Positions 24,401 through 33,334 are shown, numbered from the stretch's first letter. The stretch: DNA of 64,000 bases from Paenibacillus sp. FSL R10-2782 (GCF_038592985.1 NZ_CP151951.1:239001-303000); one strand, 5' to 3'. Program-made: numbers and translations. The notes: generated by a model not told the origin, from the sequence alone.

Positions 24401-25897
24401 ATGGTAACTGTCCGAAATCAGATCGGTAACGGCGGTGCCAATTACGGTACTGCGAATGCCGCACTCAAGAAAAAGCTTGTTCAGACTCAATCCAATATTG
24501 CCAGTAACGCTGGATTCAAACAGAACGAGACGCAGCGTGCGCTTTCAGTGCTTCAGCAGCGGGAAGCCGTAGGACAAGACACCTCAGCTCAGCGTAAGTA
24601 CCTTACGTCCAACTTGGGTTATCAGTTTCCCGCTGTCACCAAGCCATCGATAACGGCGCAGCCATTTAAGCCGGTTAACACCATCAGCGCCAACACGCAA
24701 AGCGGAAATGAATTGATGAGTCAGATGAGGCAGCTCGCTTCCCAGCAGCCGAAGCTATTTGACTATGACGTGAAAAGTGACCCGGAATATCAGGCTGCTT
24801 TACAGCGCGCACAGTCTAATATTAAGACGGGAACCAATCAGACTATGGCCGAAATGAATCGACGTGGCATCCTGAACAGTACCATTACAACGGACCGAGC
24901 TGACGAGATCGCAGCGAATGAGATGGGACGTGTAGAAACTGACGTTGTGCCGTCGCTGGTCAGTCAAGCTTATCAGCGTTTCCAAAACGAGCAAGCGCAG
25001 CAGCAACAGCAGATATCCAACTATGCAACGATGGCACAGATGTACCAGGGCGAGGATCAACGGGGCTTTGGGAATAAGGTAACTGAATCAGGAATAACCG
25101 GCAACTGGATGCCAGAGGGAGCGCAGGAGATTGTTAATAATATCTTGTCGTTCAAGCAGCGGGCCGAGGCGCCGGGGGTTACCGCTCAACAACGTGCGCA
25201 GTTAAGTGCACAGGCTGACGGGGCGCGGGCTCAGTTGTTGTCCTTGGGGGTTAACCCTAGTGCTTACGGCGCGAACGTTAATTCTTCCGCAGCTCGTGCT
25301 GTTAATCAGGGTATTCGTACTTTGCCAGGGCAGGCGCAGGATCTGGCAGCTCAAGGTCAGCAGTTCAACCAAGGGCTCCAAACGGCGCAGTACAATGAGG
25401 GCGTCCGTCAGTATGATCAGAACTTTGCTTATCAGACAGCGCGCGATGCAATTACCGATCAACAGTGGCGGCAGGTATTTGATAGGGACGTTAGTCAATT
25501 CGGCATGACCTACGCTTTGCAGAGACTTCAGGAGCAGAATAACCAAGCTTTCCGGCAGGCTTCTCTGGCGCTTCAACAGGATGATAATGCGCGGCAATGG
25601 GCTGACTTGGATTATAAGCAGGCTAACCCAAGCGGTGCAGCAGGCGGGCTTACAACTAATCAGGTCTTGTCCAGTATGCAAGATCAATATTCGGTGCCTA
25701 CCTTCACGAAAAACGCTGATGGCAAGAGCGTTAAAGAAGGAACACGGATAACGTCAGATCCCGCTAAGCGACAGCAGATGTTCCAAAATGTGATTGATGC
25801 TGGACTGTCTGACGCTCAAACCGATCAGATTTTTGCGGCTCTTGGATTAACCAAAAAGGAAATTACGGATTTCAACAAACTGTATCAGGGAAAATGA
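24401..25897 (+). CDS. internal virion/ejection protein, Gln-rich
   Basis: The ATG at 24401 follows AAAGGAG. The 498-residue protein is rich in Gln, Ala and Asn, lacks cysteines and membrane segments, and is predicted mostly helical (for example DPEYQAALQRAQSNIKTGTN and QAYQRFQNEQAQQQQQISNY). It sits between tail genes and a transglycosylase, the place of T7 gp14-gp16 or P22 ejection proteins. The role in DNA ejection is inferred from composition and order. It overlaps the transglycosylase gene by four bases. Confidence 0.65.
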   Translation: MVTVRNQIGNGGANYGTANAALKKKLVQTQSNIASNAGFKQNETQRALSVLQQREAVGQDTSAQRKYLTSNLGYQFPAVTKPSITAQPFKPVNTISANTQSGNELMSQMRQLASQQPKLFDYDVKSDPEYQAALQRAQSNIKTGTNQTMAEMNRRGILNSTITTDRADEIAANEMGRVETDVVPSLVSQAYQRFQNEQAQQQQQISNYATMAQMYQGEDQRGFGNKVTESGITGNWMPEGAQEIVNNILSFKQRAEAPGVTAQQRAQLSAQADGARAQLLSLGVNPSAYGANVNSSAARAVNQGIRTLPGQAQDLAAQGQQFNQGLQTAQYNEGVRQYDQNFAYQTARDAITDQQWRQVFDRDVSQFGMTYALQRLQEQNNQAFRQASLALQQDDNARQWADLDYKQANPSGAAGGLTTNQVLSSMQDQYSVPTFTKNADGKSVKEGTRITSDPAKRQQMFQNVIDAGLSDAQTDQIFAALGLTKKEITDFNKLYQGK

Positions 25898-26322
25898 ATA
25901 CCTCGTTAGGTGCGCCGCAAGCCTATCGGGGGTTAATTACCAACTCAGCTAATAAACATGGTGTGCCTGCTGGGTTGGTCGATGCGGTAATTAACGCTGA
26001 GAGCAGCTACAATCCACGAGCAAGGAGTGGCGTAGGAGCTACCGGTTTGATGCAACTCATGCCCGGTACCGCTGCCGGTCTTGGCGTCAGCAACCCCTAT
26101 GATCCTGCCCAGAACATAGATGGCGGGGCGAAGTACCTTAAAGGCCAGATTGCTCGGTATGGTGGCGATTATCAACTGGCGCTGGCTGCTTACAATTGGG
26201 GCCCGGGCAACGTGAACAAGGCAATTAAGAAATACGGTAATAGCTGGTCGGCTATACAAGCACATGCGCCAAAAGAGACGCAAAAGTATGTAAATAAAGT
26301 AATGAAGAATTGGAGGGGATAA
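25894..26322 (+). CDS. lytic transglycosylase (SLT family), virion-associated
   Basis: The 142-residue protein is a compact Slt70-type domain: catalytic Glu36 in VINAESSYNP, then GATGLMQLMPGTA, and AAYNWGPGNVNKAIKK with the AYN motif. It cleaves peptidoglycan between MurNAc and GlcNAc. It has no signal peptide and lies between two internal virion proteins, so it should travel in the particle and open the cell wall for DNA entry, as the T7 gp16 N-terminal domain does, but here as a separate protein. Confidence 0.9.
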   Translation: MNTSLGAPQAYRGLITNSANKHGVPAGLVDAVINAESSYNPRARSGVGATGLMQLMPGTAAGLGVSNPYDPAQNIDGGAKYLKGQIARYGGDYQLALAAYNWGPGNVNKAIKKYGNSWSAIQAHAPKETQKYVNKVMKNWRG

Positions 26323-26323
26323 C

Positions 26324-29300
26324 ATGGCATCTAAATACGACGCAGTCCGTAACCGTAGGCAACAAGGAGAAGAGGCACGAGCCCGTGTCTTGGCGCGAGC
26401 AAGCAACCCGAATCCTGTAGGTGTGGGGAGCGAGAGCAAATATGCGGCTGTGAGAAATCGTACTGCTGACATTGCCCCTCCTACTTTGTTGAATAACGTG
26501 AAAAACACCCTAACGGGTCCGGCTGTTCAGGACTTTGTGGCTAAGGGGTTGGACTATGCGGGAAAGGAAATGCAGCAGAAGGCTGCTAATCGAGAAAAGA
26601 ACCGGCTTAAACTGCCTCCTGCGCTCGTTGTCGGTCCAGGCTTCATAGAAAACTCTACCTTTGCCCAAGCGACTCAAGGCAACCGGGATGCTATAGGCAC
26701 ATATAGAGCAGCAACAGGTAGAACGATTAAGCCGCTGACGCAATATGAACAGAATCTAGAAGAGATCAATAAAGCTGCCGCGGAGCACCCGTTTTATGGA
26801 GAACACTTAGCTCCCTTGTCTCGTGAATTAAACTGGCTTACAGAAGGTAACCCTGTAGGTCGATTCATTGGACGCGCCACAACAACAGGCGCTGAAATGT
26901 CTCTAGGCAAAGCTTCTACCATGCCAACTACAGGCAACGCTACAGCAGATAATGTAGCAGACAAATTGGGTATGGTTGGCGGTGTCTTTGGGATGGCATT
27001 TAATCCTGCTGCACCTGGGGTTAAAGGTCAAAACCTGCTGACCGGGCCAATGGCTGCGGCAGAGGGTGCGATTGCTACACGAACGGGGAATGCTGCTGTA
27101 AATGCGATTAGTCGACAGGCATCCAAATTACCAGGCGTGTCGTCTGCCGCTGCTGATCGTGTTACTCGAGGGATTGCTACCGGAGCAGCGACAGGAGCCA
27201 TTGGTAATACAGCCTATGGCCTTAACATGGATCAGTCTACAGGTGAGGAAGTGCTTCATAATGCCGCCCTTGGCGCAGCGTTCGGTGCTGGTGGGGAAGT
27301 AGTGGCCAGAGGTGTCGGCGCTGGCTGGCGTTCGCTGTTCAAAAAGAACGGCATCCCTGACAGGGAAGTGTCTGAAATACTCAGCCTGCCGGTGGGTAGA
27401 AAGGAAGCTCGTATTAATTCGGCAACGGCCCGATCTGTCCAACAGGCAGGGGACGAAGCAATTGCTAATCCGTTTACGTTTACTCTTCCGGAAGGCTCAC
27501 CACAGACTCGCCGCGCTACTGCAAATGCTGCTGAAGGTCGTGGAGAAATCCAACAGATTAATTCACGTCTGCAAGAGCTGGAAAGTCAGTATGGCCAGAG
27601 GGTGATTGATGAGTATAAATACCTTAAGCAGTCCCGTGACAGTCGCGGTGGCGTATCGCAAGGTCAACTTCAACGTGGATTAGACGGTGATGTTATTGGC
27701 CGTACTGGACGCACGTCTCAGAATCCACTGTGGTATCAGGAGTTTTACCAGACTCATGGGAAAGCGCCTAGCAACAATGATTTATATAAACTGGCACAGG
27801 AACGTGTTGATAACGGCTTTATGGATGAGTCGGGCCGTGTGCCGTCGTGGAGGGAAACAAGCGGGTTCGACGAACAGTTGGCGGCATATACAGCGGCTCG
27901 GGATAATTTACGTACCGGTGTGCAAGAGCTTGACCCTGCTTTGCGCGTTACCGATCAGCCGCTTGTATCGAGCCGGTTAAAGCAGGAGAGTTCAGGCCTC
28001 CGTGTGAATGAATCTTCTATTAATAAGCAGGAAACTTTCAGCGTTAATGATCCTGCGGTTCCTGAGTTCATGCGTGCGAGACAGGCCAGACAAGAAGCGG
28101 CTAAGGGAAAACAGGAGTCGGTCGCACCTGAGAATTCACCGATTAAACCGGACGAAAATTATGTCCTTCCGAAACAGTATGAAGAGCAAAATGGATTAGG
28201 TATTTCAGCATTCGCCCAAACGAAACCCTATGATTCGCTGTCCACGTCAACCCGTTCGCAATTGGTTACCCGTCAAATGCGCGACCCGCGGAGCCTGAAA
28301 GGTTCGTCGGATCGGCTATACACCGCTTTGGTTGATGATGCACATCCATACAATCTTTTTGACAGGATGGTGGAGAAGGTCCTCGGGAGAAAACTAGATG
28401 CGTCGGAATCAACTCATAAACTCGCTTTAGCCTCTCGCGGTTCGGACATGGTAGCAAAGCAGATTGTCACAGATAAGATGGTCAATAGTGCTGGTGAGGT
28501 AGTAGGAGATTCTCTGAAAGATGTCTTATCCACTTTGCCCGGCGGGAAAAACGCGCCTAAGGTAGAAAGTGGCACACGTGGAGAACTACGCTCACGCACC
28601 AGTAAAACCATCTATGTTGATTTTGAAGACTACCTTATCAATAAGCATGCCATCACTCGGTGGGATCGTGGCGAAAAGGTGTTCGCTGATAAGCTGGAGT
28701 GGACGCCGGAGAAAGGGCAAAAAATCGTTGATGAATATGAGCGGTTGTTTCCTGAGTTTGTAGAGACTGCTGATAATTTGTATAAATTCAATCAGAACTT
28801 AGTAAACAACTGGTTAGTGGATACGGGTGTTATAAGCAAGGAAATGGCAGAGACTTGGTTCCATGAGAACCCATACTACGTACCGAATAAACGGTACTTT
28901 ACCAGTCTTGAGAAACGCAATGGAGCTGGAGGCAAGGCAAAGCAGGGATATGGAAATCAGTCCAATCCGGTTAAAGGTTACAGTAAGGGCGGTTCACAGA
29001 AAAAGATTATATCGCCGATCGAAGCCACGATCGAGAACGTCGATGCCTATGTGAAGACGGCCAAGCGTAACCAGGTCATGCAGCAGTTTGTTAAGAACTT
29101 GAACCAAGACGCTGAAGCATTTAAAGATATAGCCACGGTTGTTGTGTCTCGTGATATAGGAAAAGAGAAGCTTGCCCGTGAGATTTTGGAGGAAAATGGA
29201 CTTGATAAATTTATGCAGTCGCTTGACGAAGATTATGCACGGCTGCGCCGTGATCGGCTCGATACTGACAACACTGTACGGGTGCTGATGAACGGTGATC

Positions 29301-30862
29301 CGGTACGTGTAAAGGTCCATGACGCTCAGACCCTTGATGCGGTTACGTCTCTCGGGCCTCAAGGTGCCAATGCTGTTATGGATGCAATCGGGTGGCTAAC
29401 CAACAAGATGAAGACATTAACAACTGGAGCCAACCCGGTGTTCTCTCTGACACGTAACTTATTTCGGGATATTCCACAGGCTTATGTAGCTTCTAAAACG
29501 ACCAATAACCCGGTTCGGTTCATCGTGGATCTGGCCGACGCTTCTGTGCAGATACTTCGTAATGGTGAGCTATACAAGCGGTACAAACGGATAGGCGGAG
29601 GTCATAGTTCTCCTATCGCGGCAGACCGAAATTTGCTAAAGCAGAGCAAACGTGAAGTATTACCCAAAAGTATGGTGAAGGATCTCGGACCACGTTTGTA
29701 TTACGGATTGGAAAACATCATGAATGCTGTGGAGTCTGCGCCTCGATTGGCAGAATTTAAGCGTGTAGCTAAAGGCGGAGCGCCAGAGGACATCCAAAAA
29801 GCTCTCTTTGCAGCCCAGGATGTAACGGTTAACTTTAAGCGGCGGGGCAAACTGGTGAGGGATCTGGACAAGGCTTTCCCATACATGAATGCAGCTCTAC
29901 AAGGTTTAGATCAATTCGTCCGGGTTTACAAGGACAATCCTGCAAAGGCAACTATGAAAGCTGTTTTGGCCCTGACTATTCCAAGCATTGTGACGTATGT
30001 GTGGAATCATGATGACCCGAATTACCAAAAGTTAAGTAACCGGATAAAGGATTCGTTCATCTTGATTCCTAAGGGGGATGGCACTTTCATCAAAATTGCT
30101 AAACCTCAGGAGCTTGGTACTCTCTTTTCGGATCTACCGGAACGGCTGCTTCGTAAGTTTCAGGACGATGATCCGGCGGCCTTTAGGGATTTTGCCGACC
30201 GTATCCGTACCACGTTCACGCCACCAGGAGTACAAGGGGCACTGAAAGAGGGCGGTATAATTGATCGACTTCAGGGGATGGGCGGTGAAACAATTCTTGG
30301 CCCTGTCCCAGACCTAGCTGCAAACAAAACCTTTTCCGGCTCCCCTATTGTTCCAGGCTATCTGCAAAACCTATCGCCTGAGTTACAGACCGATGCCAAA
30401 ACGACCAAGATCGCTACTTGGCTGGGAGAGAAAACAGGCACAAGCCCTAAGCAGTTGGATTATCTGGCTCGGCAATATACGGGCTTCATTGGGCAGTTTG
30501 GACAGCCGCTCTTGTCACCAGGGGGAGACTTTGGCAATGCTCTGATACAACAGGTTACCACTGATCCTGTTTTCAGTAATGATATCAGTACTGAGTTCTA
30601 CAAGTACAAGGAGAAGCTTGACCAGGTCAATTATGACTCTGATTTGCGGAAGCCTCCTGCTTGGTATGACGATTCGCTACGTAAGAAGATGACTAAGATT
30701 AGCAAGGAAATGGGCGCGATTCGTAAGGATGTTAGGGCTGTACAGGACGACGAATCTATAAGCAATAAGGAAAAACGCGCAAGATTACGGGCGCTGCAAG
30801 AGAAGATCAACCAACTGGCTGAGGGCGGCAATGAGTTGGCCCGAGGCAAAGTCCCTTATTAA
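26324..30862 (+). CDS. giant internal virion protein with LPD38-like C-terminal region
   Basis: The 1512-residue protein starts two bases after the transglycosylase stop. It begins with a duplicated motif SKYDAVRNR / SKYAAVRNR (residues 3 and about 38). A Gly/Ala-rich helical zone around 190-340 could insert into membranes. The region around residues 1020-1300 (TTGANPVFSLTRNLFRDIPQ, PYMNAALQGLDQFVRVYKDN) resembles large polyvalent protein domain 38. The C-terminus is a charged coiled coil. Such very long proteins are ejected with the DNA in podoviruses. It is the largest gene of the phage. Confidence 0.75.
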   Translation: MASKYDAVRNRRQQGEEARARVLARASNPNPVGVGSESKYAAVRNRTADIAPPTLLNNVKNTLTGPAVQDFVAKGLDYAGKEMQQKAANREKNRLKLPPALVVGPGFIENSTFAQATQGNRDAIGTYRAATGRTIKPLTQYEQNLEEINKAAAEHPFYGEHLAPLSRELNWLTEGNPVGRFIGRATTTGAEMSLGKASTMPTTGNATADNVADKLGMVGGVFGMAFNPAAPGVKGQNLLTGPMAAAEGAIATRTGNAAVNAISRQASKLPGVSSAAADRVTRGIATGAATGAIGNTAYGLNMDQSTGEEVLHNAALGAAFGAGGEVVARGVGAGWRSLFKKNGIPDREVSEILSLPVGRKEARINSATARSVQQAGDEAIANPFTFTLPEGSPQTRRATANAAEGRGEIQQINSRLQELESQYGQRVIDEYKYLKQSRDSRGGVSQGQLQRGLDGDVIGRTGRTSQNPLWYQEFYQTHGKAPSNNDLYKLAQERVDNGFMDESGRVPSWRETSGFDEQLAAYTAARDNLRTGVQELDPALRVTDQPLVSSRLKQESSGLRVNESSINKQETFSVNDPAVPEFMRARQARQEAAKGKQESVAPENSPIKPDENYVLPKQYEEQNGLGISAFAQTKPYDSLSTSTRSQLVTRQMRDPRSLKGSSDRLYTALVDDAHPYNLFDRMVEKVLGRKLDASESTHKLALASRGSDMVAKQIVTDKMVNSAGEVVGDSLKDVLSTLPGGKNAPKVESGTRGELRSRTSKTIYVDFEDYLINKHAITRWDRGEKVFADKLEWTPEKGQKIVDEYERLFPEFVETADNLYKFNQNLVNNWLVDTGVISKEMAETWFHENPYYVPNKRYFTSLEKRNGAGGKAKQGYGNQSNPVKGYSKGGSQKKIISPIEATIENVDAYVKTAKRNQVMQQFVKNLNQDAEAFKDIATVVVSRDIGKEKLAREILEENGLDKFMQSLDEDYARLRRDRLDTDNTVRVLMNGDPVRVKVHDAQTLDAVTSLGPQGANAVMDAIGWLTNKMKTLTTGANPVFSLTRNLFRDIPQAYVASKTTNNPVRFIVDLADASVQILRNGELYKRYKRIGGGHSSPIAADRNLLKQSKREVLPKSMVKDLGPRLYYGLENIMNAVESAPRLAEFKRVAKGGAPEDIQKALFAAQDVTVNFKRRGKLVRDLDKAFPYMNAALQGLDQFVRVYKDNPAKATMKAVLALTIPSIVTYVWNHDDPNYQKLSNRIKDSFILIPKGDGTFIKIAKPQELGTLFSDLPERLLRKFQDDDPAAFRDFADRIRTTFTPPGVQGALKEGGIIDRLQGMGGETILGPVPDLAANKTFSGSPIVPGYLQNLSPELQTDAKTTKIATWLGEKTGTSPKQLDYLARQYTGFIGQFGQPLLSPGGDFGNALIQQVTTDPVFSNDISTEFYKYKEKLDQVNYDSDLRKPPAWYDDSLRKKMTKISKEMGAIRKDVRAVQDDESISNKEKRARLRALQEKINQLAEGGNELARGKVPY

Positions 30863-30875
30863 TAAGGTGATACCT

Positions 30876-30905
30876 GGGCGCGTTATATGACGCGCTCTTT
30901 TTGTT
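30876..30905 (+). terminator. terminator between ejection and lysis genes
   Basis: GGGCGCGT (30876-30883) and ACGCGCTC (30890-30897) form an 8-bp stem with one G-T pair, followed by TTTTTGTTG. Confidence 0.75.
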
Positions 30906-30924
30906 GTTCAAATAATTTTGACAG

Positions 30925-30941
30925 GTCAGGAAAATTTCCTG
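30925..30941. repeat. palindrome in the holin leader
   Basis: TCAGGAAA, a single A and TTTCCTGA form an 8-bp inverted repeat. A perfect TTGACA -35 box lies at 30918-30923, but no -10 is seen at the expected distance. It could be an operator or a short mRNA hairpin controlling lysis timing. Confidence 0.4.
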
Positions 30942-30962
30942 AACAGAAACAGGAGGAACATA

Positions 30963-31382
30963 ATGGATAGATTGGATTTGGTATTTAAATGGTTTACTGC
31001 TGCTGGGAGTGGTGCAGCAGCTTATTTTTTTGGCGGGTGGTCTGGTGTACTAAGCGCCCTACTGGTATTTGTCGCAGTAGATTACATTACAGGGTGTGCA
31101 GCGGCGGCGGCAGAAGGTGGTCTTAAAAGTAAGGTCGGCCTTATTGGCGTAGCACGTAAGGTATTTATTTTTGCTATGGTCGCTGTGGCGCACTTGGTAG
31201 ATGGTGTATTGGGCGACTCTCATTTGTTTCGGGATTCCGTTGCTTATTTTTACATCTCCAACGAGCTGCTATCTATTATCGAAAATGGCGGGAGATTGGG
31301 AGCGCCGATCCCGCCGGTTATCCGTCAGGCCGTGGAAGTTCTCAAGGGTAAAGGCAATATTGATAAAGGAGCTGATAAATAA
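30963..31382 (+). CDS. holin, phage_holin_4 (TcdE/Cph1-like) family
   Basis: The ATG at 30963 is preceded by AGGAGGA. The 139-residue protein has a hydrophobic segment YFFGGWSGVLSALLVFVAVD, the family motif DYITGCAAAAAEGGLKSKVG, then RKVFIFAMVAVAHLVDGVLG and a further FYISNELLSIIENGGRLG. It should form membrane lesions at the end of infection to release the endolysin. It is coupled to the endolysin gene by a TAATG overlap. Confidence 0.9.
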   Translation: MDRLDLVFKWFTAAGSGAAAYFFGGWSGVLSALLVFVAVDYITGCAAAAAEGGLKSKVGLIGVARKVFIFAMVAVAHLVDGVLGDSHLFRDSVAYFYISNELLSIIENGGRLGAPIPPVIRQAVEVLKGKGNIDKGADK

Positions 31383-31996
31383 TGCGGAAAATATCGAAAG
31401 CGGGAATTGCGTTAATTAAAAATTTCGAGGGCGTGCGCCTGACAGCGTACAAGCCCGTCCCCACCGAACAGTATCGGACCATAGGCTGGGGCCATTACGG
31501 ACAGGACGTTAAAGCAGGCATGACCATAACGCAGGCCCAAGCTGACGCAATGTTGGTCGCTGACCTTGCCAAATACGAGGCGTATGTAAACAACCCGTTA
31601 TATGTCCCGGTAACGGACCAACTCACGCAAAACCAATTTGACGCGCTGACGTCGTTTTGCTACAACTGCGGCGCAGGTAGTCTCAAGACACTCTGTAAAG
31701 GTCGCACAGTGACGCAGATTGCCGCCAACATCACCAAATACAACAAGGCGGGGGGGGGTAATGTGCTGGCTGGTCTGACACGGCGCAGAGAAGCAGAGCT
31801 GTCCTTGTATAACAAACCGGATGCGAAGGACGATGAAAAGATGGAAAAGGCAAATGTAATCGTAAATGGTAAGACTATCGCTGATGTTAAGATGATTAAC
31901 GGTACGACGTATGTACCATTGCGGGCTGTTGGCGAGGCGTGGGGCGCTACAGTGGAGTGGGATAGTAAGACTAATACGGCTACAGTAAGCAAGTAA
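31382..31996 (+). CDS. GH24 endolysin with copper-amine-oxidase-N-like C-terminal domain
   Basis: The 204-residue protein has a GH24 lysozyme domain (1-145): catalytic Glu16 in NFEGVRLTAY, then TIGWGHYG and QFDALTSFCYNCGAG. The Asp found nine residues after the Glu in T4 lysozyme is not present; the segment reads KPVPTEQYRT, where Glu29 may serve. The C-terminal 45 residues (VIVNGKTIADVKMINGTTYV and LRAVGEAWGATVEW) are a copper-amine-oxidase-N-like domain, probably binding the wall. A run of nine Gs (31750-31758) sits inside the catalytic domain and is prone to slippage. Confidence 0.88.
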   Translation: MRKISKAGIALIKNFEGVRLTAYKPVPTEQYRTIGWGHYGQDVKAGMTITQAQADAMLVADLAKYEAYVNNPLYVPVTDQLTQNQFDALTSFCYNCGAGSLKTLCKGRTVTQIAANITKYNKAGGGNVLAGLTRRREAELSLYNKPDAKDDEKMEKANVIVNGKTIADVKMINGTTYVPLRAVGEAWGATVEWDSKTNTATVSK

Positions 31997-32000
31997 AACA

Positions 32001-32033
32001 AAAGGCCCTGAGCGATTATGCCGGGGCCTTTTT
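32001..32033. terminator. bidirectional terminator between endolysin and acyltransferase genes
   Basis: AAAGGCCC (32001-32008) and GGGCCTTT (32024-32031) pair, with T-rich flanks in both directions. It serves the endolysin from the left and the leftward acyltransferase gene (end 32039) from the right. Confidence 0.8.
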
Positions 32034-32038
32034 CCATG

Positions 32039-33076
32039 CTATTTACCTATTAGATATGAAACTGATTTATTAAAAAAATTGAAGGCCAAAATTTTAACTA
32101 AGAAAATAAGCAGCGAACAATATATGACTATTTGCAAAGCGTTATCTAAATGTATGGATATGTTGAACATCCCCATAACATTCAGTGAAATGTTTTTAAT
32201 AATCATTTCTAGCCCCATTAGTACTAAAGTGTTTTTACCTATCTCTGAAAGTATTTTAAAGTCCGAAATTAAATGGCTTACATATAATACTGCTGAAATA
32301 ATAATTAAGGTTAACGCCAATCTGTAAGCATTATAAATAACATGTCCATCAATATTAATACCATAAGATTTATACCAGTCTGGAGTGAAAGTGAAAATTC
32401 CATAAGCGCAAAAAAATAAAAAAGAACCTATAACATGTATGAAATATTTTATTTTTTTCCGTTGTGCCTTAAAATCGAAATTTCGAAGATGACTGAATAT
32501 ATAATCTCCTAGTGCAAAGAATAGTAGATAATTAGGTGTATCGTAGACGTTTAAAAATGATAAATGCTTAAGTAAAACAGTAATTACAGGCACCTTGGCG
32601 AATAGGAATATAATCAATGATAGCACTAATATTGCATGTCTGTTTTTTATAATTTTATTTATGAGATAGTAAAATATTGAGACACAAAACAAACTAGCCA
32701 TGAACCACAACTCTGGAGCGGGATGATCTTTAAACCCTGTGAATATTGATGCGAATTGAGACCACATGACAGGGGAGGTTTCGTCTTTGTAGAAATCAAA
32801 AAACAGAATATTCAATACCCCAAAAAACACTAAAGGAACTATTAGCCTTTTTATTTGTTCTTTTAAAAATACCGAAAAGGGTAAGTCCTTATTCTTGCTA
32901 AAAAAGAAGCCGGAAATCAAAAAGAAAAGTTGAAGATGGAACAAATAACAGAAAACTTCTAGCCTACGGTCAGGAGTTAAAAAATGACCGCAGAAAACAG
33001 CTATTATAGCTATCCCTCTGGCTGTATCAACCCAGTCTAACCTTTTACGTTCTACACGTTCTACACATTCTGACAT
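32039..33076 (-). CDS. acyltransferase family 3 membrane protein (O-acetyltransferase-like)
   Basis: The 345-residue protein begins with RLDWVDTARGIAIIAVFCGH, the family 3 acyltransferase entry motif with its Arg and His, and has about ten hydrophobic segments. It lacks an extracytoplasmic SGNH domain. Such enzymes O-acetylate surface or secreted glycans. It is much richer in A and T than its neighbours and reads against the phage late genes at the very edge of the prophage, the classic place for lysogenic conversion genes. It may alter the receptor of the phage itself and block superinfection; this is inference. Confidence 0.85.
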   Translation of the reverse strand: MSECVERVERKRLDWVDTARGIAIIAVFCGHFLTPDRRLEVFCYLFHLQLFFLISGFFFSKNKDLPFSVFLKEQIKRLIVPLVFFGVLNILFFDFYKDETSPVMWSQFASIFTGFKDHPAPELWFMASLFCVSIFYYLINKIIKNRHAILVLSLIIFLFAKVPVITVLLKHLSFLNVYDTPNYLLFFALGDYIFSHLRNFDFKAQRKKIKYFIHVIGSFLFFCAYGIFTFTPDWYKSYGINIDGHVIYNAYRLALTLIIISAVLYVSHLISDFKILSEIGKNTLVLMGLEMIIKNISLNVMGMFNISIHLDNALQIVIYCSLLIFLVKILAFNFFNKSVSYLIGK

Positions 33077-33122
33077 TACTTAAGTTAGCCCCCGTTGATG
33101 TTTGGTATGTTGAAACATATGT

Positions 33123-33151
33123 ATTCTATCAGACCTAGGAATATTTATCCA
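33123..33151 (-). promoter_or_regulatory. promoter of the acyltransferase gene
   Basis: Read on the minus strand, TGGATA (33151-33146) and TAGAAT (33128-33123) are 17 bases apart, 47 bases before the gene start. The gene therefore has its own promoter. Confidence 0.55.
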
Positions 33152-33153
33152 CA

Positions 33154-33183
33154 TAAAAAAGCAAGAGGATTATTCCCCTTGCT
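33154..33183 (-). terminator. leftward intrinsic terminator
   Basis: AGCAAG and CTTGCT pair (with two more G-C pairs inside) and, on the minus strand, are followed by TTTTTT. It would insulate the acyltransferase promoter from leftward readthrough. Confidence 0.65.
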
Positions 33184-33288
33184 CTGTTTGTAGGAGTCCA
33201 TTGAAGAGTACAATTAAAGGCTTCTTGATGAAGTTACAACTTATATGTAACGTACAGGGTTTTTATTAGTGTAAGTTCGCCTCCATCT

Positions 33289-33316
33289 AAAAAACCCGCT
33301 CACTGAGCGGGTTTTT
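33289..33316. terminator. terminator with CCCGCT/AGCGGG stem (recurring sequence)
   Basis: AAAAACCCGCTCACTGAGCG, continuing GGTTTTT, forms a symmetrical hairpin that can work both ways. The same core recurs after the GH51 gene (52534-52559). Confidence 0.8.
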
Positions 33317-33334
33317 GCTTTTTATTGAGTTAAA

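Larger units (their letters stand above)
1..33150. mobile_element. temperate podovirus-like prophage, right-hand part
   Basis: A nearly unbroken rightward run of phage genes goes from replication (1-11,147) through a late activator (11,140) to packaging, head, tail, ejection and lysis genes, ending with a holin-endolysin pair at 31,996 and one leftward cargo gene. Host-type genes begin after about 33,900. The head and tail set (portal, N4-gp56-like capsid, short adaptor, tailspike, internal virion proteins, transglycosylase) fits a short-tailed phage. No integrase, repressor or left attachment site is visible, because the left end is outside the window. The right border is placed only by gene content, and no att duplication could be tested. 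Confidence 0.85.

Noticed and set aside
30918..30946. Promoter of the holin gene from the perfect TTGACA
   Set aside because: At 17 bases downstream the sequence is GAACAG, not a -10 box; only the palindrome was kept.
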